Positions 1-9,879 are shown, counted from the stretch's first letter. The stretch is 64,000 nt of DNA from Chryseobacterium sp. 7 (GCF_003663845.1 NZ_RCCA01000001.1:186001-250000); one strand, 5' to 3'. Notes: generated from the letters alone by a model not told the origin. Made by a program: numbers and translations.

Positions 1-77
1 TTGTACCCGAATTCTTCCATCATTGCTGGAACAATTGTCTCTTTGTATATTTTTTTGGGTCTTGCTATAAATTCCAT
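1..77 (-). CDS. rplE: 50S ribosomal protein L5, N-terminal fragment
   Basis: The reverse strand from the ATG at 77-75 reads M-E-F-I-A-R-P-K-K-I-Y-K and continues without a stop to the window edge. This is the start of bacterial L5, a large-subunit protein that binds 5S rRNA. It follows rplX by 11 bases, the standard order rplN-rplX-rplE of the S10/spc gene string. Only about 25 codons are in the window, so the call rests on these residues and on position. Confidence 0.85.
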   Translation of the reverse strand, partial: MEFIARPKKIYKETIVPAMMEEFGY

Positions 78-88
78 GTTAATTCAAA

Positions 89-415
89 TTATAAAGTTTC
101 ACCCGTTTTTTTGTTGATTCTTACTTTCTTATCTCCTTCGATTTTGTAACCGATTTTGATCGCTTTTCCGTCTTTACCAACTAAAGCTACGTTTGAGATA
201 TGAATAGAAGCTTCCTTTTCAGTAATTCCTCCTTGAGGATTAGAAGCTGAAGGCTTAACGTGTTTTTTAACGATGTTAAGTCCTGCAACGATTACTCTTG
301 GGTCTCTCCCTTCTTTCTTGATCACTTCAATAACTTCACCAGTCTTACCTTTGATATCTTTCTTACCAGTAGTAATGATTACGTTATCTCCTCTTTTTAT
401 TTTTAACTTTGACAT
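89..415 (-). CDS. rplX: 50S ribosomal protein L24
   Basis: 108 residues, normal for L24, an early-assembly large-subunit protein that nucleates folding of 23S rRNA. The N-terminal third carries a KOW motif (about residues 6-30, with G-D-N-V-I and G-K-T-G-E-V), followed by the conserved I-V-A-G-L-N-I-V-K-K-H. It lies between rplN (21-base gap) and rplE (11 bases) in one minus-strand operon. There is no competing start, and no purine-rich ribosome binding site is evident, as is usual in Bacteroidota. Confidence 0.97.
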   Translation of the reverse strand: MSKLKIKRGDNVIITTGKKDIKGKTGEVIEVIKKEGRDPRVIVAGLNIVKKHVKPSASNPQGGITEKEASIHISNVALVGKDGKAIKIGYKIEGDKKVRINKKTGETL

Positions 416-436
416 TTCTTTTAAAAATTTTAAAAA

Positions 437-805
437 TTAAAGTACTTCAGGAGCTAATGAAATGATTTTCATATATTCTTTGTCTCTCAACTCACGAGCA
501 ACCGGTCCGAAAACACGCGTTCCTCTCATTTCTCCTGCTGCGTTTAGTAATACACAAGCATTGTCGTCGAACTTGATGTATGAACCATCTTTTCTTCTTA
601 CTGCTTTTTTAGTTCTTACTACTACAGCTTTAGATACCTGACCTTTTTTAGCATTTCCTGATGGTGTAGAATCCTTGATAGTAACAACGATTTTATCACC
701 AACTGAAGCATATCTTCTTCTGGTTCCTCCCAGAACTCTAATAACTAGTACTTCTTTAGCACCTGTGTTATCAGCAACTTTTAATCTTGATTCTGTTTGT
801 AACAT
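437..805 (-). CDS. rplN: 50S ribosomal protein L14
   Basis: 122 residues, the canonical L14 length. It begins [16 protein letters not shown], the family's N-terminal signature, and contains [11 protein letters not shown] and the C-terminal [12 protein letters not shown]14 sits at the subunit interface of the large subunit and takes part in bridges to 16S rRNA. It starts 2 bases after the rpsQ stop, so translation is likely coupled to that gene. Confidence 0.98.
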   Translation of the reverse strand: MLQTESRLKVADNTGAKEVLVIRVLGGTRRRYASVGDKIVVTIKDSTPSGNAKKGQVSKAVVVRTKKAVRRKDGSYIKFDDNACVLLNAAGEMRGTRVFGPVARELRDKEYMKIISLAPEVL

Positions 806-807
806 TA

Positions 808-1062
808 TTACTTAGCTTTTTCAATGATTCTTACTAATCTCCATCTCTTGCTCTTGCTCAAAGGTCTAGTTTCTTGGATCAAAACTGTATCACCTTCTGT
901 GCATTCGTTGTTCTCGTCGTGTGCAGTATATTTTTTCGTTTTCAAAACGAATTTACCGTACATCGGGTGCTTTACTCTTGTAGTTTCACTAACAACAATA
1001 GTTTTTTCCATTTTATTGCTGGAAACCACTCCGATTCTTTCTTTTCTTAAATTTCTATCCAT
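808..1062 (-). CDS. rpsQ: 30S ribosomal protein S17
   Basis: 84 residues with the S17 OB-fold signature: [16 protein letters not shown] near the N terminus, then H-P-M-Y-G-K and the C-terminal [13 protein letters not shown]17 is a primary 16S rRNA binding protein of the small subunit. It lies between rpmC (12-base gap) and rplN (2 bases). An overlapping plus-strand frame across the same bases is only its shadow. Confidence 0.97.
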   Translation of the reverse strand: MDRNLRKERIGVVSSNKMEKTIVVSETTRVKHPMYGKFVLKTKKYTAHDENNECTEGDTVLIQETRPLSKSKRWRLVRIIEKAK

Positions 1063-1074
1063 TGTAAAATGAAA

Positions 1075-1269
1075 TTATTGTTTGTTAGTTAACTCAGTGT
1101 TTAGTCTTGCGATTGTCTTTCTCAAATCTCTGATTTGAATCGGGTTTTCAATTGGGCTGATTGCATGAGCCAATTTCAATTTAGAATATTGAGCTTTTGC
1201 TTCAGTTAATTGAGCTTGAATATCACCCGCGCTTAAATTTTTAATATCAGCATTTTTCATTGTATTCAA
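1075..1269 (-). CDS. rpmC: 50S ribosomal protein L29
   Basis: 64 residues, typical of L29, a two-helix protein near the polypeptide exit tunnel. The pattern I-K-N-L-S-A-G-D-I followed by an alpha-helical stretch and I-R-D-L-R-K-T-I-A-R-L-N-T marks the family. It starts 3 bases downstream of the rplP stop. An in-frame ATG three codons further in (MKNADIKN) could also serve as the start; I kept the longer one because its spacing to rplP is tighter. Confidence 0.95.
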   Translation of the reverse strand: MNTMKNADIKNLSAGDIQAQLTEAKAQYSKLKLAHAISPIENPIQIRDLRKTIARLNTELTNKQ

Positions 1270-1272
1270 AGA

Positions 1273-1698
1273 TTATAGAGGTTTAACAAAATCGTTAGCA
1301 ACGATGAATTTAGTAACTACTGGTAATTTTTGTGCAGCAAGTCTTAAAGCTTCCTTAGCGATATCGTAAGGTACTCCACCGATTTCGAACATAATTTTAC
1401 CTGGTTTTACTACAGCTACCCAGTATTCAACAGCACCTTTACCTTTACCCATACGTACTTCCGCTGGTTTTTTAGTAATTGGCTTATCTGGGAAGATTTT
1501 GATCCATAGTTGACCTTCTCTCTTCATATATCTTGTAGCAGCAATACGAGCTGCTTCAATCTGTCTTGCAGTGATCCAAGCTCCTTCCGTTGCTTTGATC
1601 CCAAAAGTTCCGTAAGCAAGTTGACTACCTCTTTGGGCATTCCCCTTCATCTTCATCTTGTGAACTCTACGGAATTTGGTTCTTTTTGGTTGTAACAT
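1273..1698 (-). CDS. rplP: 50S ribosomal protein L16
   Basis: 141 residues, full length. It starts [12 protein letters not shown] and contains the conserved [13 protein letters not shown] and R-M-G-K-G-K-G motifs. The R-M-G-K-G-K-G loop approaches the peptidyl-transferase centre, where L16 helps position the acceptor arm of tRNA. Unlike the other joints in this operon, it is separated from the upstream gene (rpsC) by 98 bases of AT-rich repeated sequence. Confidence 0.98.
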   Translation of the reverse strand: MLQPKRTKFRRVHKMKMKGNAQRGSQLAYGTFGIKATEGAWITARQIEAARIAATRYMKREGQLWIKIFPDKPITKKPAEVRMGKGKGAVEYWVAVVKPGKIMFEIGGVPYDIAKEALRLAAQKLPVVTKFIVANDFVKPL

Positions 1699-1796
1699 AA
1701 TTTCTAAATTTTAGATTTTAGATTTTAGATTTTAGATTTTTTTTAATTTTAAAAAAGTAACGGTAATTTAAAATTCAAAATTTCTAATCTAAAATT
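1699..1796. repeat. AT-rich spacer with heptamer tandem repeat inside the ribosomal operon
   Basis: The 98 bases between rpsC and rplP contain four back-to-back ATTTTAG units (about 1708-1735) ending in a T run. A partly complementary segment, TCTAATCTAAAATTTT, lies near 1779-1795. The neighbouring joints in the operon are 2-22 bases. The arms could fold in the transcript and modulate passage between rpsC and rplP. I see no reading frame or promoter in it. Confidence 0.6.
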
Positions 1797-2546
1797 TTAA
1801 TTATTATTGTTATTGTTGTTGTTTTTTCTAGGTCTTCTGTTGTCTCTGTCACCTCCTCTGTTTCCTCTGTCTGACTGACCTCCTTTTTTCTGTTGTCCTA
1901 CTAGTGGGGAAAGTTCTCTTTTACCGTAAACTTCACCTTTCATGATCCAAACTTTTACTCCTAGTCTACCGTAAGTAGTGTGAGCTTCTGCCCAGTGGTA
2001 ATCAATATCAGCTCTGAAAGTTGACAATGGAATTCTTCCGTCTTTGAAAGATTCTGATCTTGCCATTTCAGCTCCGTTCAATCTACCAGAGATTTGAACT
2101 TTGATACCTTCAGCACCCATTCTCATAGTACTTGCCATTGCCATTTTAACAGCTCTTCTGTAAGAAATTCTGTTTTCAATTTGCTTAGAAATACTATCAG
2201 CAACTAGTACAGCATCTAATTCAGGTCTTTTGATTTCGAAAATGTTGATTTGAATATCCTTACCTGTAAGTTTCTTCAACTCTTCTTTCAATTTATCAAC
2301 TTCCTGACCTCCTTTACCGATGATAAGTCCCGGTCTAGCAGTAGTAATTGTAACGGTTACTAATTTTAATGTTCTTTCAATATAAATTTTTGAAATACCA
2401 CCTTTAGATAATCTAGCCTCAAGGTATCTTCTGATTTTGTAGTCTTCAGCGATTCTGTCTCCATAATCGTTTCCACCAAACCAGTTAGAATCCCAACCTC
2501 TGATGATACCTAATCTATTACCAATTGGATTTGTCTTCTGTCCCAT
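1797..2546 (-). CDS. rpsC: 30S ribosomal protein S3
   Basis: 249 residues. It starts M-G-Q-K-T-N-P-I-G and has the type-II KH domain (about residues 65-105, with G-L-I-I-G-K-G-G) and the C-terminal W-I-M-K-G-E-V-Y motif. S3 lines the mRNA entry channel and contributes to helicase activity there. After the conserved domain the protein carries a charged Arg/Gly/Asp tail that ends in eight consecutive Asn, encoded by AAT/AAC triplets. The tail is poorly conserved sequence by nature. The start is 7 bases after the rplV stop. Confidence 0.97.
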   Translation of the reverse strand: MGQKTNPIGNRLGIIRGWDSNWFGGNDYGDRIAEDYKIRRYLEARLSKGGISKIYIERTLKLVTVTITTARPGLIIGKGGQEVDKLKEELKKLTGKDIQINIFEIKRPELDAVLVADSISKQIENRISYRRAVKMAMASTMRMGAEGIKVQISGRLNGAEMARSESFKDGRIPLSTFRADIDYHWAEAHTTYGRLGVKVWIMKGEVYGKRELSPLVGQQKKGGQSDRGNRGGDRDNRRPRKNNNNNNNN

Positions 2547-2553
2547 ACCTTGA

Positions 2554-2952
2554 TTAATTTTCTTTTTTACCTAAGATTAATGTAATGTGGTTTGATCTTT
2601 TTCTGATTCTATACCCTCTACCTTGTGGAGCTGGTCTTAGTCTCTTCAATTGTCTTGCACTGTCTACAAAAATTTCTTTAACGATAAGATTAGCTTCTTC
2701 AATATCAGCACCTTCGTTTTTAGTTTGCCAGTTAGCCATTGCAGAAAGCAATACTTTCTCTAACTTGTTAGATGCGTCTTTTTTAGAATATTTTAGAATG
2801 TATAAAGCTTTATCTACTTGCTCTCCTCTAATGATATCAGCTACTAATCTCATTTTTCTTGGAGAAGATGGGCAATCATTGTGGATTGCTTTTACTACAT
2901 CTTGGTTTGTCAATTTACGTGCTAGTGCACTTTCTCTTTTTCTTGATCCCAT
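2554..2952 (-). CDS. rplV: 50S ribosomal protein L22
   Basis: 132 residues. The L22 core runs from the [10 protein letters not shown] region through V-D-K-A-L-Y-I-L to the beta-hairpin ending [15 protein letters not shown], which reaches into the exit tunnel and is a site of macrolide-resistance changes in other bacteria. It has a short N-terminal extension (M-G-S-R-K-R-E-S) typical of the Bacteroidota protein. It follows rpsS by 2 bases. Confidence 0.97.
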   Translation of the reverse strand: MGSRKRESALARKLTNQDVVKAIHNDCPSSPRKMRLVADIIRGEQVDKALYILKYSKKDASNKLEKVLLSAMANWQTKNEGADIEEANLIVKEIFVDSARQLKRLRPAPQGRGYRIRKRSNHITLILGKKEN

Positions 2953-2954
2953 GA

Positions 2955-3233
2955 TTATCTGCTTCCTTTGTTTTTGTTACCACCATGACCTCTGAAAGAT
3001 CTTGTTGGAGAAAATTCGCCTAACTTGTGACCAACCATGTTTTCTGTAACATAAACAGGGATAAAAGATTTCCCGTTGTGTACTGCAATAGTTTGTCCTA
3101 CGAAGTCCGGAGAGATCATTGACGCTCTAGACCAAGTTTTGATAACTGTCTTCTTACCAGACTCTATATTTGCCTGAACCTTCTTATCTAAAGTATGATG
3201 AATGAACGGTCCTTTCTTAAGTGATCTTGCCAT
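2955..3233 (-). CDS. rpsS: 30S ribosomal protein S19
   Basis: 92 residues, standard length. It reads [10 protein letters not shown] and includes [11 protein letters not shown] and [12 protein letters not shown], the family hallmarks. S19 sits in the head of the small subunit with S13 and contacts the A-site region. It starts 2 bases after the rplB stop and precedes rplV with a 2-base gap, so these three genes are tightly coupled. Confidence 0.98.
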   Translation of the reverse strand: MARSLKKGPFIHHTLDKKVQANIESGKKTVIKTWSRASMISPDFVGQTIAVHNGKSFIPVYVTENMVGHKLGEFSPTRSFRGHGGNKNKGSR

Positions 3234-3235
3234 AA

Positions 3236-4057
3236 TTATTTTCTTTTAGATACGATGTAACGGTTAGACACTTTGTTTTTCTTTCTAGTTTTGTAACCTT
3301 TAGACGGCATACCGTTTCTAGATCTTGGGTGACCTCCTGAAGAACGTCCTTCACCACCTCCCATTGGGTGATCTACTGGGTTCATTACAACCGCTCTTGT
3401 TCTTGGTCTTCTACCTAACCATCTGCTTCTACCAGCCTTACCTGATACAGTTAATTGGTGATCTGAGTTGGAAACAGAGCCAATCATTGCCATACATTCA
3501 GTAAGGATCATTCTTGATTCTCCTGAAGGTAACTTGATGATTGCATATTTACCATCTCTAGAAGTTAATTGAGCTGAAGAACCAGCACTTCTTGCTAAAA
3601 TAGCACCTTGTCCAGGCTTCATTTCAACACAAGAAATCACAGTACCCAATGGAATATTTTTCAATTTCATTGCGTTACCTACGTTTGGTTCAACGCTTTC
3701 TCCTGATACTACTTTCTGGTCAACTTTGATACCGTTTGGAGCGATGATATATCTCTTCTCTCCGTCTGCGTACTCTAATAAAGCGATAAATGCAGTTCTG
3801 TTTGGATCGTATTCTACAGATTTTACAGTGGCTTCAACGTTTGCTTTGTTTCTTTTGAAGTCAATAATTCTGTATTTCTTTTTGTGTCCACCTCCGGTGT
3901 AACGCATGGTCATTTTACCTGTTTGGTTACGTCCACCTGACTTTTTAATACCAACTGTTAGAGATTTCTCTGGTTTGTTGGTAGTAATTTCCTCAAAATT
4001 GTTTACAATTCTGAATCTCTGTCCCGGGGTGATAGGTTTTAATTTTCTAACAGACAT
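3236..4057 (-). CDS. rplB: 50S ribosomal protein L2
   Basis: 273 residues, the normal length of L2, which binds 23S rRNA near the peptidyl-transferase centre. Visible hallmarks are the central [12 protein letters not shown], the G-D-K/E-R-Y-I-I-A-P block and the C-terminal [15 protein letters not shown], which contains the catalytically important His. It lies 22 bases downstream of rplW. Confidence 0.98.
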   Translation of the reverse strand: MSVRKLKPITPGQRFRIVNNFEEITTNKPEKSLTVGIKKSGGRNQTGKMTMRYTGGGHKKKYRIIDFKRNKANVEATVKSVEYDPNRTAFIALLEYADGEKRYIIAPNGIKVDQKVVSGESVEPNVGNAMKLKNIPLGTVISCVEMKPGQGAILARSAGSSAQLTSRDGKYAIIKLPSGESRMILTECMAMIGSVSNSDHQLTVSGKAGRSRWLGRRPRTRAVVMNPVDHPMGGGEGRSSGGHPRSRNGMPSKGYKTRKKNKVSNRYIVSKRK

Positions 4058-4079
4058 TACTATTATTTATAATTAATAA

Positions 4080-4370
4080 TTAATTTACAGCAAAAATATC
4101 GATAACCTCACCTTCAGCAAGTTTGATTACCGCTTTTTTCAATTTATTTGTCTTTCCTACTTGAAGACCTTTTTTAGTGTATTTTGAAGAAACCTTCGGA
4201 GCATAAATCATTGTGTTAACGTCTGCTACTTTTACACCGTAAGCTGCTTCAACAGCTTTTTTAATCTGGATTTTATTCGCCTTAGGATCTACTAAGAAAG
4301 AATAAGAACCTCTTAAATCTGTAAGGTAATTAGCCTTTTCTGAAATAACTGGTTTAATAATAATAGACAT
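4080..4370 (-). CDS. rplW: 50S ribosomal protein L23
   Basis: 96 residues, matching L23, which sits beside the exit tunnel and docks trigger factor and SRP. The N-terminal I-I-I-K-P-V-I-S-E-K-A signature and the following F-L-V-D-P-K-A-N-K-I-Q-I-K-K-A-V-E match the family. It starts 3 bases after the rplD stop. Confidence 0.97.
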   Translation of the reverse strand: MSIIIKPVISEKANYLTDLRGSYSFLVDPKANKIQIKKAVEAAYGVKVADVNTMIYAPKVSSKYTKKGLQVGKTNKLKKAVIKLAEGEVIDIFAVN

Positions 4371-4373
4371 GAC

Positions 4374-5003
4374 TTATTTCTTTAAATTTTCCTGGAATTT
4401 TTCAACTGCACCTTCGAAGAAAATAATCTCACCTGCGTTTACTAAATCGTAAGAACTGATCTCGTTGAAGTTCATTACTTTAGCTTTAGGTAAGTTTCTT
4501 GAAGATAAATACACATTCTTGTTAGCTTCAGGAAGAACGAATAAAGATTTTTTACCGTTAAGTTCCAATGCATTTAATACATTGATGAAATCTTTAGTCT
4601 TAGGAGCACCAAAGCTCAAATCTTCTAAAACTTTAATGCTGTTGTCTCTCATTTTCTGAGATAAAACAGATTTCTTAGCTAATCTCTTAAGAGCTTTGTT
4701 CAATTTGAATCTGTAGTCTCTTGGTTTTGGTCCGAATACTCTACCTCCACCTCTGAAAGTTGGAGATTTGATATCACCATATCTAGCAGATCCTGATCCT
4801 TTTTGCTTCTTAAGCTTTTTAGTAGAAGCAGTAATTTCGCTTCTTTCTTTTGCTTTATGAGTCCCTTGTCTTTGTGCAGCAAGGTACTGTTTAACTTCTA
4901 AGTAAACCGCGTGCTGATTTGGCTCAATTCCGAATACTGTTTCGTCTAGAGTTACTTTTCTTCCGGTCTCTTTTCCTGATGTATTTAATACTACTAGTTC
5001 CAT
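4374..5003 (-). CDS. rplD: 50S ribosomal protein L4
   Basis: 209 residues, full-length L4. The extended loop that enters the exit tunnel is present ([19 protein letters not shown], then [10 protein letters not shown]). Its first 10 bases overlap the end of rplC, an arrangement that couples translation of the two genes. In gamma-proteobacteria L4 also represses this operon. Nothing in the sequence shows whether that holds here. Confidence 0.97.
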   Translation of the reverse strand: MELVVLNTSGKETGRKVTLDETVFGIEPNQHAVYLEVKQYLAAQRQGTHKAKERSEITASTKKLKKQKGSGSARYGDIKSPTFRGGGRVFGPKPRDYRFKLNKALKRLAKKSVLSQKMRDNSIKVLEDLSFGAPKTKDFINVLNALELNGKKSLFVLPEANKNVYLSSRNLPKAKVMNFNEISSYDLVNAGEIIFFEGAVEKFQENLKK

Positions 5004-5620
5004 TTTCTGATAATTACATAAGAATTTTTAGCTCCCGGAACAGCACCTTTTACTACTAAAAGATTTTGTTCTTGATCAACTTTTAACACTTGAAGGTTTT
5101 GAACAGTTACCTGCTCACCTCCCATTCTTCCAGCCATTCTCATCCCTTTGAATACTCTTGAAGGGTCTGAACCAGCACCGATAGAACCTGGAGCTCTAAG
5201 TCTGTTGTGCTGACCATGAGTTGCCTGCATTACACCTCCAAATCCGTGTCTTTTAACAACACCCTGGAAGCCTTTACCTTTTGAAGTTCCTGTTACGTCA
5301 ACATACTCACCTTCTGTGAATAGATCAACTTTTACTTCTTCTCCTACTTTTACTTCATCAACGAATTCTCTGTAGAATTCTACTAATTTAGCTTTAGGAG
5401 CAGAACCAGCCTTTTTAAAATGGCCAGCTAACGCTTTACCAACGTTCTTCTCACTCTTGTCATCGAAACCTAACTGAACAGCTTTATAACCGTCTTTTTC
5501 TAAGGTTCTGACCTGTAAAACCGAGCATGGACCAGCCTGAATAACTGTACAAGGAATGTTTTTTCCTTCTTCGTTAAACAAAGACGTCATACCGATTTTT
5601 TTACCAATAATACCTGACAT
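4994..5620 (-). CDS. rplC: 50S ribosomal protein L3; first gene of the S10-type operon here
   Basis: 208 residues. It starts [12 protein letters not shown] and includes [13 protein letters not shown] and the loop [15 protein letters not shown], all L3 hallmarks. L3 initiates assembly of the large subunit. In most bacteria rpsJ directly precedes rplC. Here rpsJ lies 14.9 kb away, and rplC is the promoter-proximal gene behind a consensus Bacteroidota promoter at 5727-5757. Confidence 0.97.
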   Translation of the reverse strand: MSGIIGKKIGMTSLFNEEGKNIPCTVIQAGPCSVLQVRTLEKDGYKAVQLGFDDKSEKNVGKALAGHFKKAGSAPKAKLVEFYREFVDEVKVGEEVKVDLFTEGEYVDVTGTSKGKGFQGVVKRHGFGGVMQATHGQHNRLRAPGSIGAGSDPSRVFKGMRMAGRMGGEQVTVQNLQVLKVDQEQNLLVVKGAVPGAKNSYVIIRKWN

Positions 5621-5726
5621 TGTTTATATTATAATAAAATTTATCCTTTATTTATCACCATTTTTCGGAAGTCTGAAGTAATTTCTACTTTTGATATAGG
5701 CATACTACGCCCCTAAAATGAGTGTG

Positions 5727-5757
5727 CAAATGTATGAATAATTTTGTAACTGACAAA
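5727..5757 (-). promoter_or_regulatory. Promoter of the rplC-... ribosomal operon
   Basis: Read on the minus strand, TTTG (5757-5754) is followed by 19 bases and then TACATTTG (5734-5727). This matches the Bacteroidota -33/-7 consensus exactly. Transcription should begin near 5720, leaving a leader of about 100 bases before the rplC start codon. The presence of this promoter shows that the split half-operon can be transcribed independently of rpsJ. Confidence 0.8.
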
Positions 5758-5869
5758 TATTTAGCGTAAAATATTTTGATTTTTAATCAATTAGATGATT
5801 TTGAAAAAATTCAGAACTAATTTTCCCAAGATTTATTTTGATTTTTAAAAAGAATTTAAGATAACAGCA

Positions 5870-6634
5870 TTATTGCGCTAAAACACTCACGCCCATTTCC
5901 TCCAATTCCGCCCTGCCCTCATCGGAAATACCATTATCGGTAATCAGATAATCCACCTGATCCAAAGCCGCAATCTTCCCGAAGCCTTTCTTATTCAATT
6001 TTGAGGAATCCGCTAAAATCACAGTTTGATCCGCACATTCCATCATAATCTGGTTGAGATGAGCTTCCGCCGCATTGGAAGTACTGATTCCGAATTCAGG
6101 ATCAATACCGTCTACACCTAGAAAAAGTTTATTGCAGGAAAACTGCTTAAGGATCCCTTCGGAAATGGAGCCCACTATAGAAGTAGAGCTTTTTCTAACT
6201 TCCCCCCCAAGCTGTATAATATTTATATTAGGATTATTACAAAGTTCAATAGCAACTCTCAAAGAAGATGTAAGTACAGTAAGCGGACCAAAGTTCACCA
6301 GCATTCTTGCCAGATAATGCATTGTGGTTCCGGAAGCCAGTATAATACTGTCGTTTTCCTGGATCAATGACAAAGCTGCTTTTGCAATAGCCTGTTTCGC
6401 CTCCACATTGATACTCTCTTTCTCTCCTACATTTTTTTCATAAGCATATCTTACCTGCTTACTTGCTCCTCCATGATTTCTGAAAAGAAGCCCCAGACTT
6501 TCGAGATAGTTCAGATCCTTTCGGATCGTAACCGAAGAAACATTGAGCTTTTCACACAGATCCTGAACAAGTACATGCCCTTTATCATCAAGCTCTTTCA
6601 GTATTTCATCCTGCCTTGGTAGTAGCTTTTCCAT
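5870..6634 (-). CDS. glpR: DeoR-family transcriptional regulator, probable glycerol regulon repressor
   Basis: 254 residues. An N-terminal DeoR-type helix-turn-helix (about residues 5-60, with V-S-S-V-T-I-R-K-D-L) is followed by the DeoR C-terminal sugar-phosphate sensor domain, which contains G-T-T-M-H-Y-L-A, L-G-V-D-G-I and A-D-S-S-K. It diverges from glpD-glpK-glpF, so the natural inference is a GlpR-like repressor that responds to glycerol 3-phosphate. The motif GAAACGAA occurs just upstream of its own start (6639-6646) and again at the glpD start, which suggests autoregulation. The ligand is inferred from context only. Confidence 0.85.
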   Translation of the reverse strand: MEKLLPRQDEILKELDDKGHVLVQDLCEKLNVSSVTIRKDLNYLESLGLLFRNHGGASKQVRYAYEKNVGEKESINVEAKQAIAKAALSLIQENDSIILASGTTMHYLARMLVNFGPLTVLTSSLRVAIELCNNPNINIIQLGGEVRKSSTSIVGSISEGILKQFSCNKLFLGVDGIDPEFGISTSNAAEAHLNQIMMECADQTVILADSSKLNKKGFGKIAALDQVDYLITDNGISDEGRAELEEMGVSVLAQ

Positions 6635-6638
6635 TTTA

Positions 6639-6656
6639 TTCGTTTCCTCAAAAATA
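6639..6656 (-). promoter_or_regulatory. glpR -7 box and adjoining operator motif
   Basis: On the minus strand TATTTTTG (6656-6649) forms a -7 box. It is followed directly by GAAACGAA (6646-6639), which is shared with the repeats at the glpD start. The ATG at 6634 lies 5 bases beyond. No TTTG is visible at the -33 spacing, so this may be a weak or regulated promoter. Confidence 0.5.
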
Positions 6657-6696
6657 CCATTTTATTTTTACATCTTAAAATTTCATTTATTTTCTT

Positions 6697-6725
6697 TTTG
6701 CTTTCATTTTTAATTTATATATTTG
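6697..6725 (+). promoter_or_regulatory. Promoter of the glpD-glpK-glpF operon
   Basis: TTTG (6697-6700), 17 bases, then TATATTTG (6718-6725) fits the Bacteroidota promoter consensus. The predicted start of transcription falls inside the repeated operator at 6729-6759. Confidence 0.75.
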
Positions 6726-6728
6726 AAA

Positions 6729-6759
6729 ACGAAACATAAACGAAACATTTATGAAACGA
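6729..6759 (+). promoter_or_regulatory. Candidate GlpR operator: three 11-bp-spaced direct repeats
   Basis: ACGAAACAT at 6729 and again at 6740, then ATGAAACGA at 6751, give three units at exactly 11-base intervals. They cover the transcription start and the first codons of glpD. A repressor bound on one face of the helix here would block transcription. The shared GAAACGAA at the glpR promoter supports GlpR as the binder. Confidence 0.55.
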
Positions 6760-8349
6760 AACGAAGAACTCAGTAAGTTAACCAATGTAAAAGAATGGGA
6801 CTTTATAGTCATAGGAGGAGGAGCCAGTGGTTTAGGTTCAGCATTAGACGCGGTAAGCAGAGGATTCAAAACATTATTGCTAGAATCTCATGACTTTGCG
6901 AAAGCAACATCCAGCAGAAGTACCAAATTGGTACACGGCGGAGTTAGATATCTTGCCCAGGGAGATGTCGGATTGGTAAAAGAAGCATTAAAGGAAAGAG
7001 GACTTTTAGCAAAAAACGCAGCACATATTGTAAAAAATCAGTCTTTCATTATTCCAAACTATACATGGTGGGGAGGAATCTATTATAAAATAGGGCTGTC
7101 CGTTTATGACTTCCTTGCCGGAAAACTAAGTTTGGGTAAAACAAGATACATCAGCAAATCAAAAACCGTTGAAAAACTTCCTACTATTGAACAAAACCAC
7201 TTAATGAGCGGTGTTGTTTACCAGGACGGGCAATTTGACGATGCCAGACTTGCGGTTAACCTTACTCAAACAATCATTGAAAAAGGCGGAAGTGCTGTAA
7301 ATTATGTAAAAGTAGTCAACCTTTTAAAAGATGACTCTGATAAAGTAATGGGAGTGGTTGCAGAAGATCAGTTTTCTAAGGAGCAATATCAGATTCACGG
7401 GAAAGTAGTCATTAATGCAACCGGTGTATTTACGAATGACATCCTTAATATGAACAATCCTAGGCACGGTAAACTGGTTGTACCGAGTCAGGGAATTCAC
7501 CTTGTACTGGATAAATCCTTCCTTAAAAGTGATGATGCCATCATGATTCCGAAAACTTCAGACGGCAGGGTTTTATTTGTGGTTCCATGGCATGACAGAG
7601 CTTTAGTAGGAACTACGGATACTCTTTTAAAGGATGAAAATTTCGAACCTCGTGCTTTAGAAGAAGAAATTAGTTTTGTTTTAAATACCGCCAGACAATA
7701 TCTATCTAAGAAACCAACTCGTGAAGATGTAAAATCAGTTTTCGCAGGCCTTCGTCCACTTGCCGCTCCTAAAGACGGAAGCAAAAGTACAAAAGAGGTT
7801 TCCCGAAGCCATAAAGTGATTACTTCAGATACCGGACTAGTTTCTATCATCGGAGGAAAATGGACTACTTACCGTAAAATGGCCGAAGATACAGTAGACG
7901 AAGCTATGAAAGTCCACAGACTTGGAAACAGCCCATCTAAAACAGAGCATCTTTCCATTCATGGAAATGTAAAACCAGAACAGGTAGACAGAACCAATCA
8001 CCTGTACGTTTACGGATCTGATATTCCAGCTATAAAAAAATTGCAGCAAAGCAATCCCCGTTATGCGCAAAAAATCCATCCGGATCACCCTTTCACTGTA
8101 GCGGAAGTTGTATGGGCGGTAAGAACAGAAATGGCAGAAACCATTGAGGATATTCTGGCCAGAAGAGTCCGCTTACTATTCCTGGATGCGAGAGCTGCTA
8201 TAGACAGTGCTCATAATGTAGCAGGAATCATTGCTGAAGAAAAAGGATATTCTGAAGAGTGGGCTCAGCAGCAGGAAAACGAATTTATAGAATTAGCAAG
8301 AGGATATTTATTGACCCCTTATTCCCCTAAAGTTATCAACCTAAATTAG
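6751..8349 (+). CDS. glpD: Glycerol-3-phosphate dehydrogenase, FAD-dependent
   Basis: 532 residues. The N-terminal dinucleotide-binding fold has the motif [10 protein letters not shown] (about residues 20-29). The FAD/substrate motif [15 protein letters not shown] follows near residue 55, and the C-terminal GlpD cap domain lies after about residue 400. The enzyme oxidises sn-glycerol 3-phosphate to dihydroxyacetone phosphate and passes electrons to the quinone pool at the inner membrane. It is the first gene of a four-gene operon and starts within the operator repeats. glpK follows after 10 bases. The start ATG is the only one compatible with the FAD motif. Confidence 0.96.
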   Translation: MKRNEELSKLTNVKEWDFIVIGGGASGLGSALDAVSRGFKTLLLESHDFAKATSSRSTKLVHGGVRYLAQGDVGLVKEALKERGLLAKNAAHIVKNQSFIIPNYTWWGGIYYKIGLSVYDFLAGKLSLGKTRYISKSKTVEKLPTIEQNHLMSGVVYQDGQFDDARLAVNLTQTIIEKGGSAVNYVKVVNLLKDDSDKVMGVVAEDQFSKEQYQIHGKVVINATGVFTNDILNMNNPRHGKLVVPSQGIHLVLDKSFLKSDDAIMIPKTSDGRVLFVVPWHDRALVGTTDTLLKDENFEPRALEEEISFVLNTARQYLSKKPTREDVKSVFAGLRPLAAPKDGSKSTKEVSRSHKVITSDTGLVSIIGGKWTTYRKMAEDTVDEAMKVHRLGNSPSKTEHLSIHGNVKPEQVDRTNHLYVYGSDIPAIKKLQQSNPRYAQKIHPDHPFTVAEVVWAVRTEMAETIEDILARRVRLLFLDARAAIDSAHNVAGIIAEEKGYSEEWAQQQENEFIELARGYLLTPYSPKVINLN

Positions 8350-8359
8350 CATTATATAC

Positions 8360-9856
8360 ATGAATGAAAAACTAATTCTCGCTCTAGACCAGGGAACAAC
8401 TTCCTCCAGAGCGATTCTCTTCAATCACAGCGGAGAAATCAAATATGTATCGCAAAAAGATTTCGAACAGATATTCCCTACGCCGGGATGGGTAGAGCAC
8501 GATCCAAACGAGATCTGGTCATCACAAATCTCCGTAGCAGCAGAAATTATAGCGAAAGCAGGAATCTCCGGACTGGAAGTAGCTGCTATTGGGATTACGA
8601 ATCAGCGTGAAACCACAATTGTTTGGGACAAAGAAACCGGTGAACCCATCTACAACGCCATTGTATGGCAGGACCGCAGAACTTCCAAATATTGTGACGA
8701 ACTGAAAGAACAGGGACACGCAGAGAAGATCAAAGAGAAAACAGGACTTGTTCTGGATGCTTATTTTTCAGCTACCAAATTAAAATGGATTCTTGACAAT
8801 GTAGAAGGAGCAAGACAAAAAGCTGAAGAAGGAAAACTATGCTTCGGAACTGTTGACACATGGCTTGTATGGAAACTTACCCGTGGAAAAATGTTCATCA
8901 CAGATGTTTCCAACGCCAGCAGAACAATGCTTCTGAATATTCATACCTTAGAATGGGATAATGATTTATTGGAATTATTCAACATTCCTAAAAATATTCT
9001 TCCGGAAGTAAAGCAAAGCAGTGAGGTATATGGCGAAACTGCCACTACTCTATTCTCTACCAAAATCCCGATTGCCGGAATTGCAGGTGACCAACAAGCA
9101 GCTTTATTCGGGCAGATGTGTACTACTCCGGGAATGGTAAAAAACACCTACGGAACAGGATGTTTCTTATTAATGAATACAGGAACCGAAGCTGTTTCTT
9201 CTAAAAACAACCTATTAACCACCGTAGCCTGGAAAATCAATGGAGAAGTAAATTATGCACTGGAAGGAAGTGTATTTGTAGGAGGTGCAGCTATTCAATG
9301 GCTGAGAGACGGTCTTAAAATCATTAATTCTTCTGATCAGGTGAATAAATTGGCTGCTTCTGTACCAGATAATGGCGGAGTATATTTTGTACCGGCATTA
9401 ACCGGCCTTGGAGCCCCTTACTGGGATCAATATGCCCGTGGTACTATTGTAGGAATTACCCGTGGTACTACTGACGGACATATTGCAAGAGCAACACTGG
9501 AAGGAATCGCATTTCAGGTGTATGACATTGTAAAAGCAATGGAAGCAGATTCCGGAAGAGCCAGCCTTGAATTAAGAGTAGATGGCGGTGCTTCTGCAAG
9601 CGATCTTCTGATGCAGATACAGTCTGACCTATTCGGTTTTAAAACCACAAGACCCAAAACACTTGAAACAACAGCACTAGGAGCAGCTTATCTTGCCGGA
9701 CTTGCTGTAGGATACTGGAAAAATATTGATGAAATTCAGGAACAATGGATCATAGATAAAGACTTCCACCCTCAATTGAGCAGGGAGCAGGTAGATAAAA
9801 TGACCCATTTCTGGAAGAAAGCCGTAAAAAGCGCTCAAAGCTGGATAGAAGATTAA
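8360..9856 (+). CDS. glpK: Glycerol kinase
   Basis: 498 residues, the usual FGGY-kinase length. The ATP/phosphate motif [12 protein letters not shown] is at residues 10-21, followed by N-Q-R-E-T-T and the glycerol-site segment V-W-Q-D-R-R-T. The C-terminal nucleotide-binding region includes D-G-G-A-S-A-S-D and L-G-A-A-Y-L-A-G. It phosphorylates glycerol to glycerol 3-phosphate, the substrate of GlpD encoded just upstream. It sits between glpD (10-base gap) and glpF (23 bases). Confidence 0.97.
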   Translation: MNEKLILALDQGTTSSRAILFNHSGEIKYVSQKDFEQIFPTPGWVEHDPNEIWSSQISVAAEIIAKAGISGLEVAAIGITNQRETTIVWDKETGEPIYNAIVWQDRRTSKYCDELKEQGHAEKIKEKTGLVLDAYFSATKLKWILDNVEGARQKAEEGKLCFGTVDTWLVWKLTRGKMFITDVSNASRTMLLNIHTLEWDNDLLELFNIPKNILPEVKQSSEVYGETATTLFSTKIPIAGIAGDQQAALFGQMCTTPGMVKNTYGTGCFLLMNTGTEAVSSKNNLLTTVAWKINGEVNYALEGSVFVGGAAIQWLRDGLKIINSSDQVNKLAASVPDNGGVYFVPALTGLGAPYWDQYARGTIVGITRGTTDGHIARATLEGIAFQVYDIVKAMEADSGRASLELRVDGGASASDLLMQIQSDLFGFKTTRPKTLETTALGAAYLAGLAVGYWKNIDEIQEQWIIDKDFHPQLSREQVDKMTHFWKKAVKSAQSWIED

Positions 9857-9879
9857 TTCACTTATTAAAAAAAACTTAT

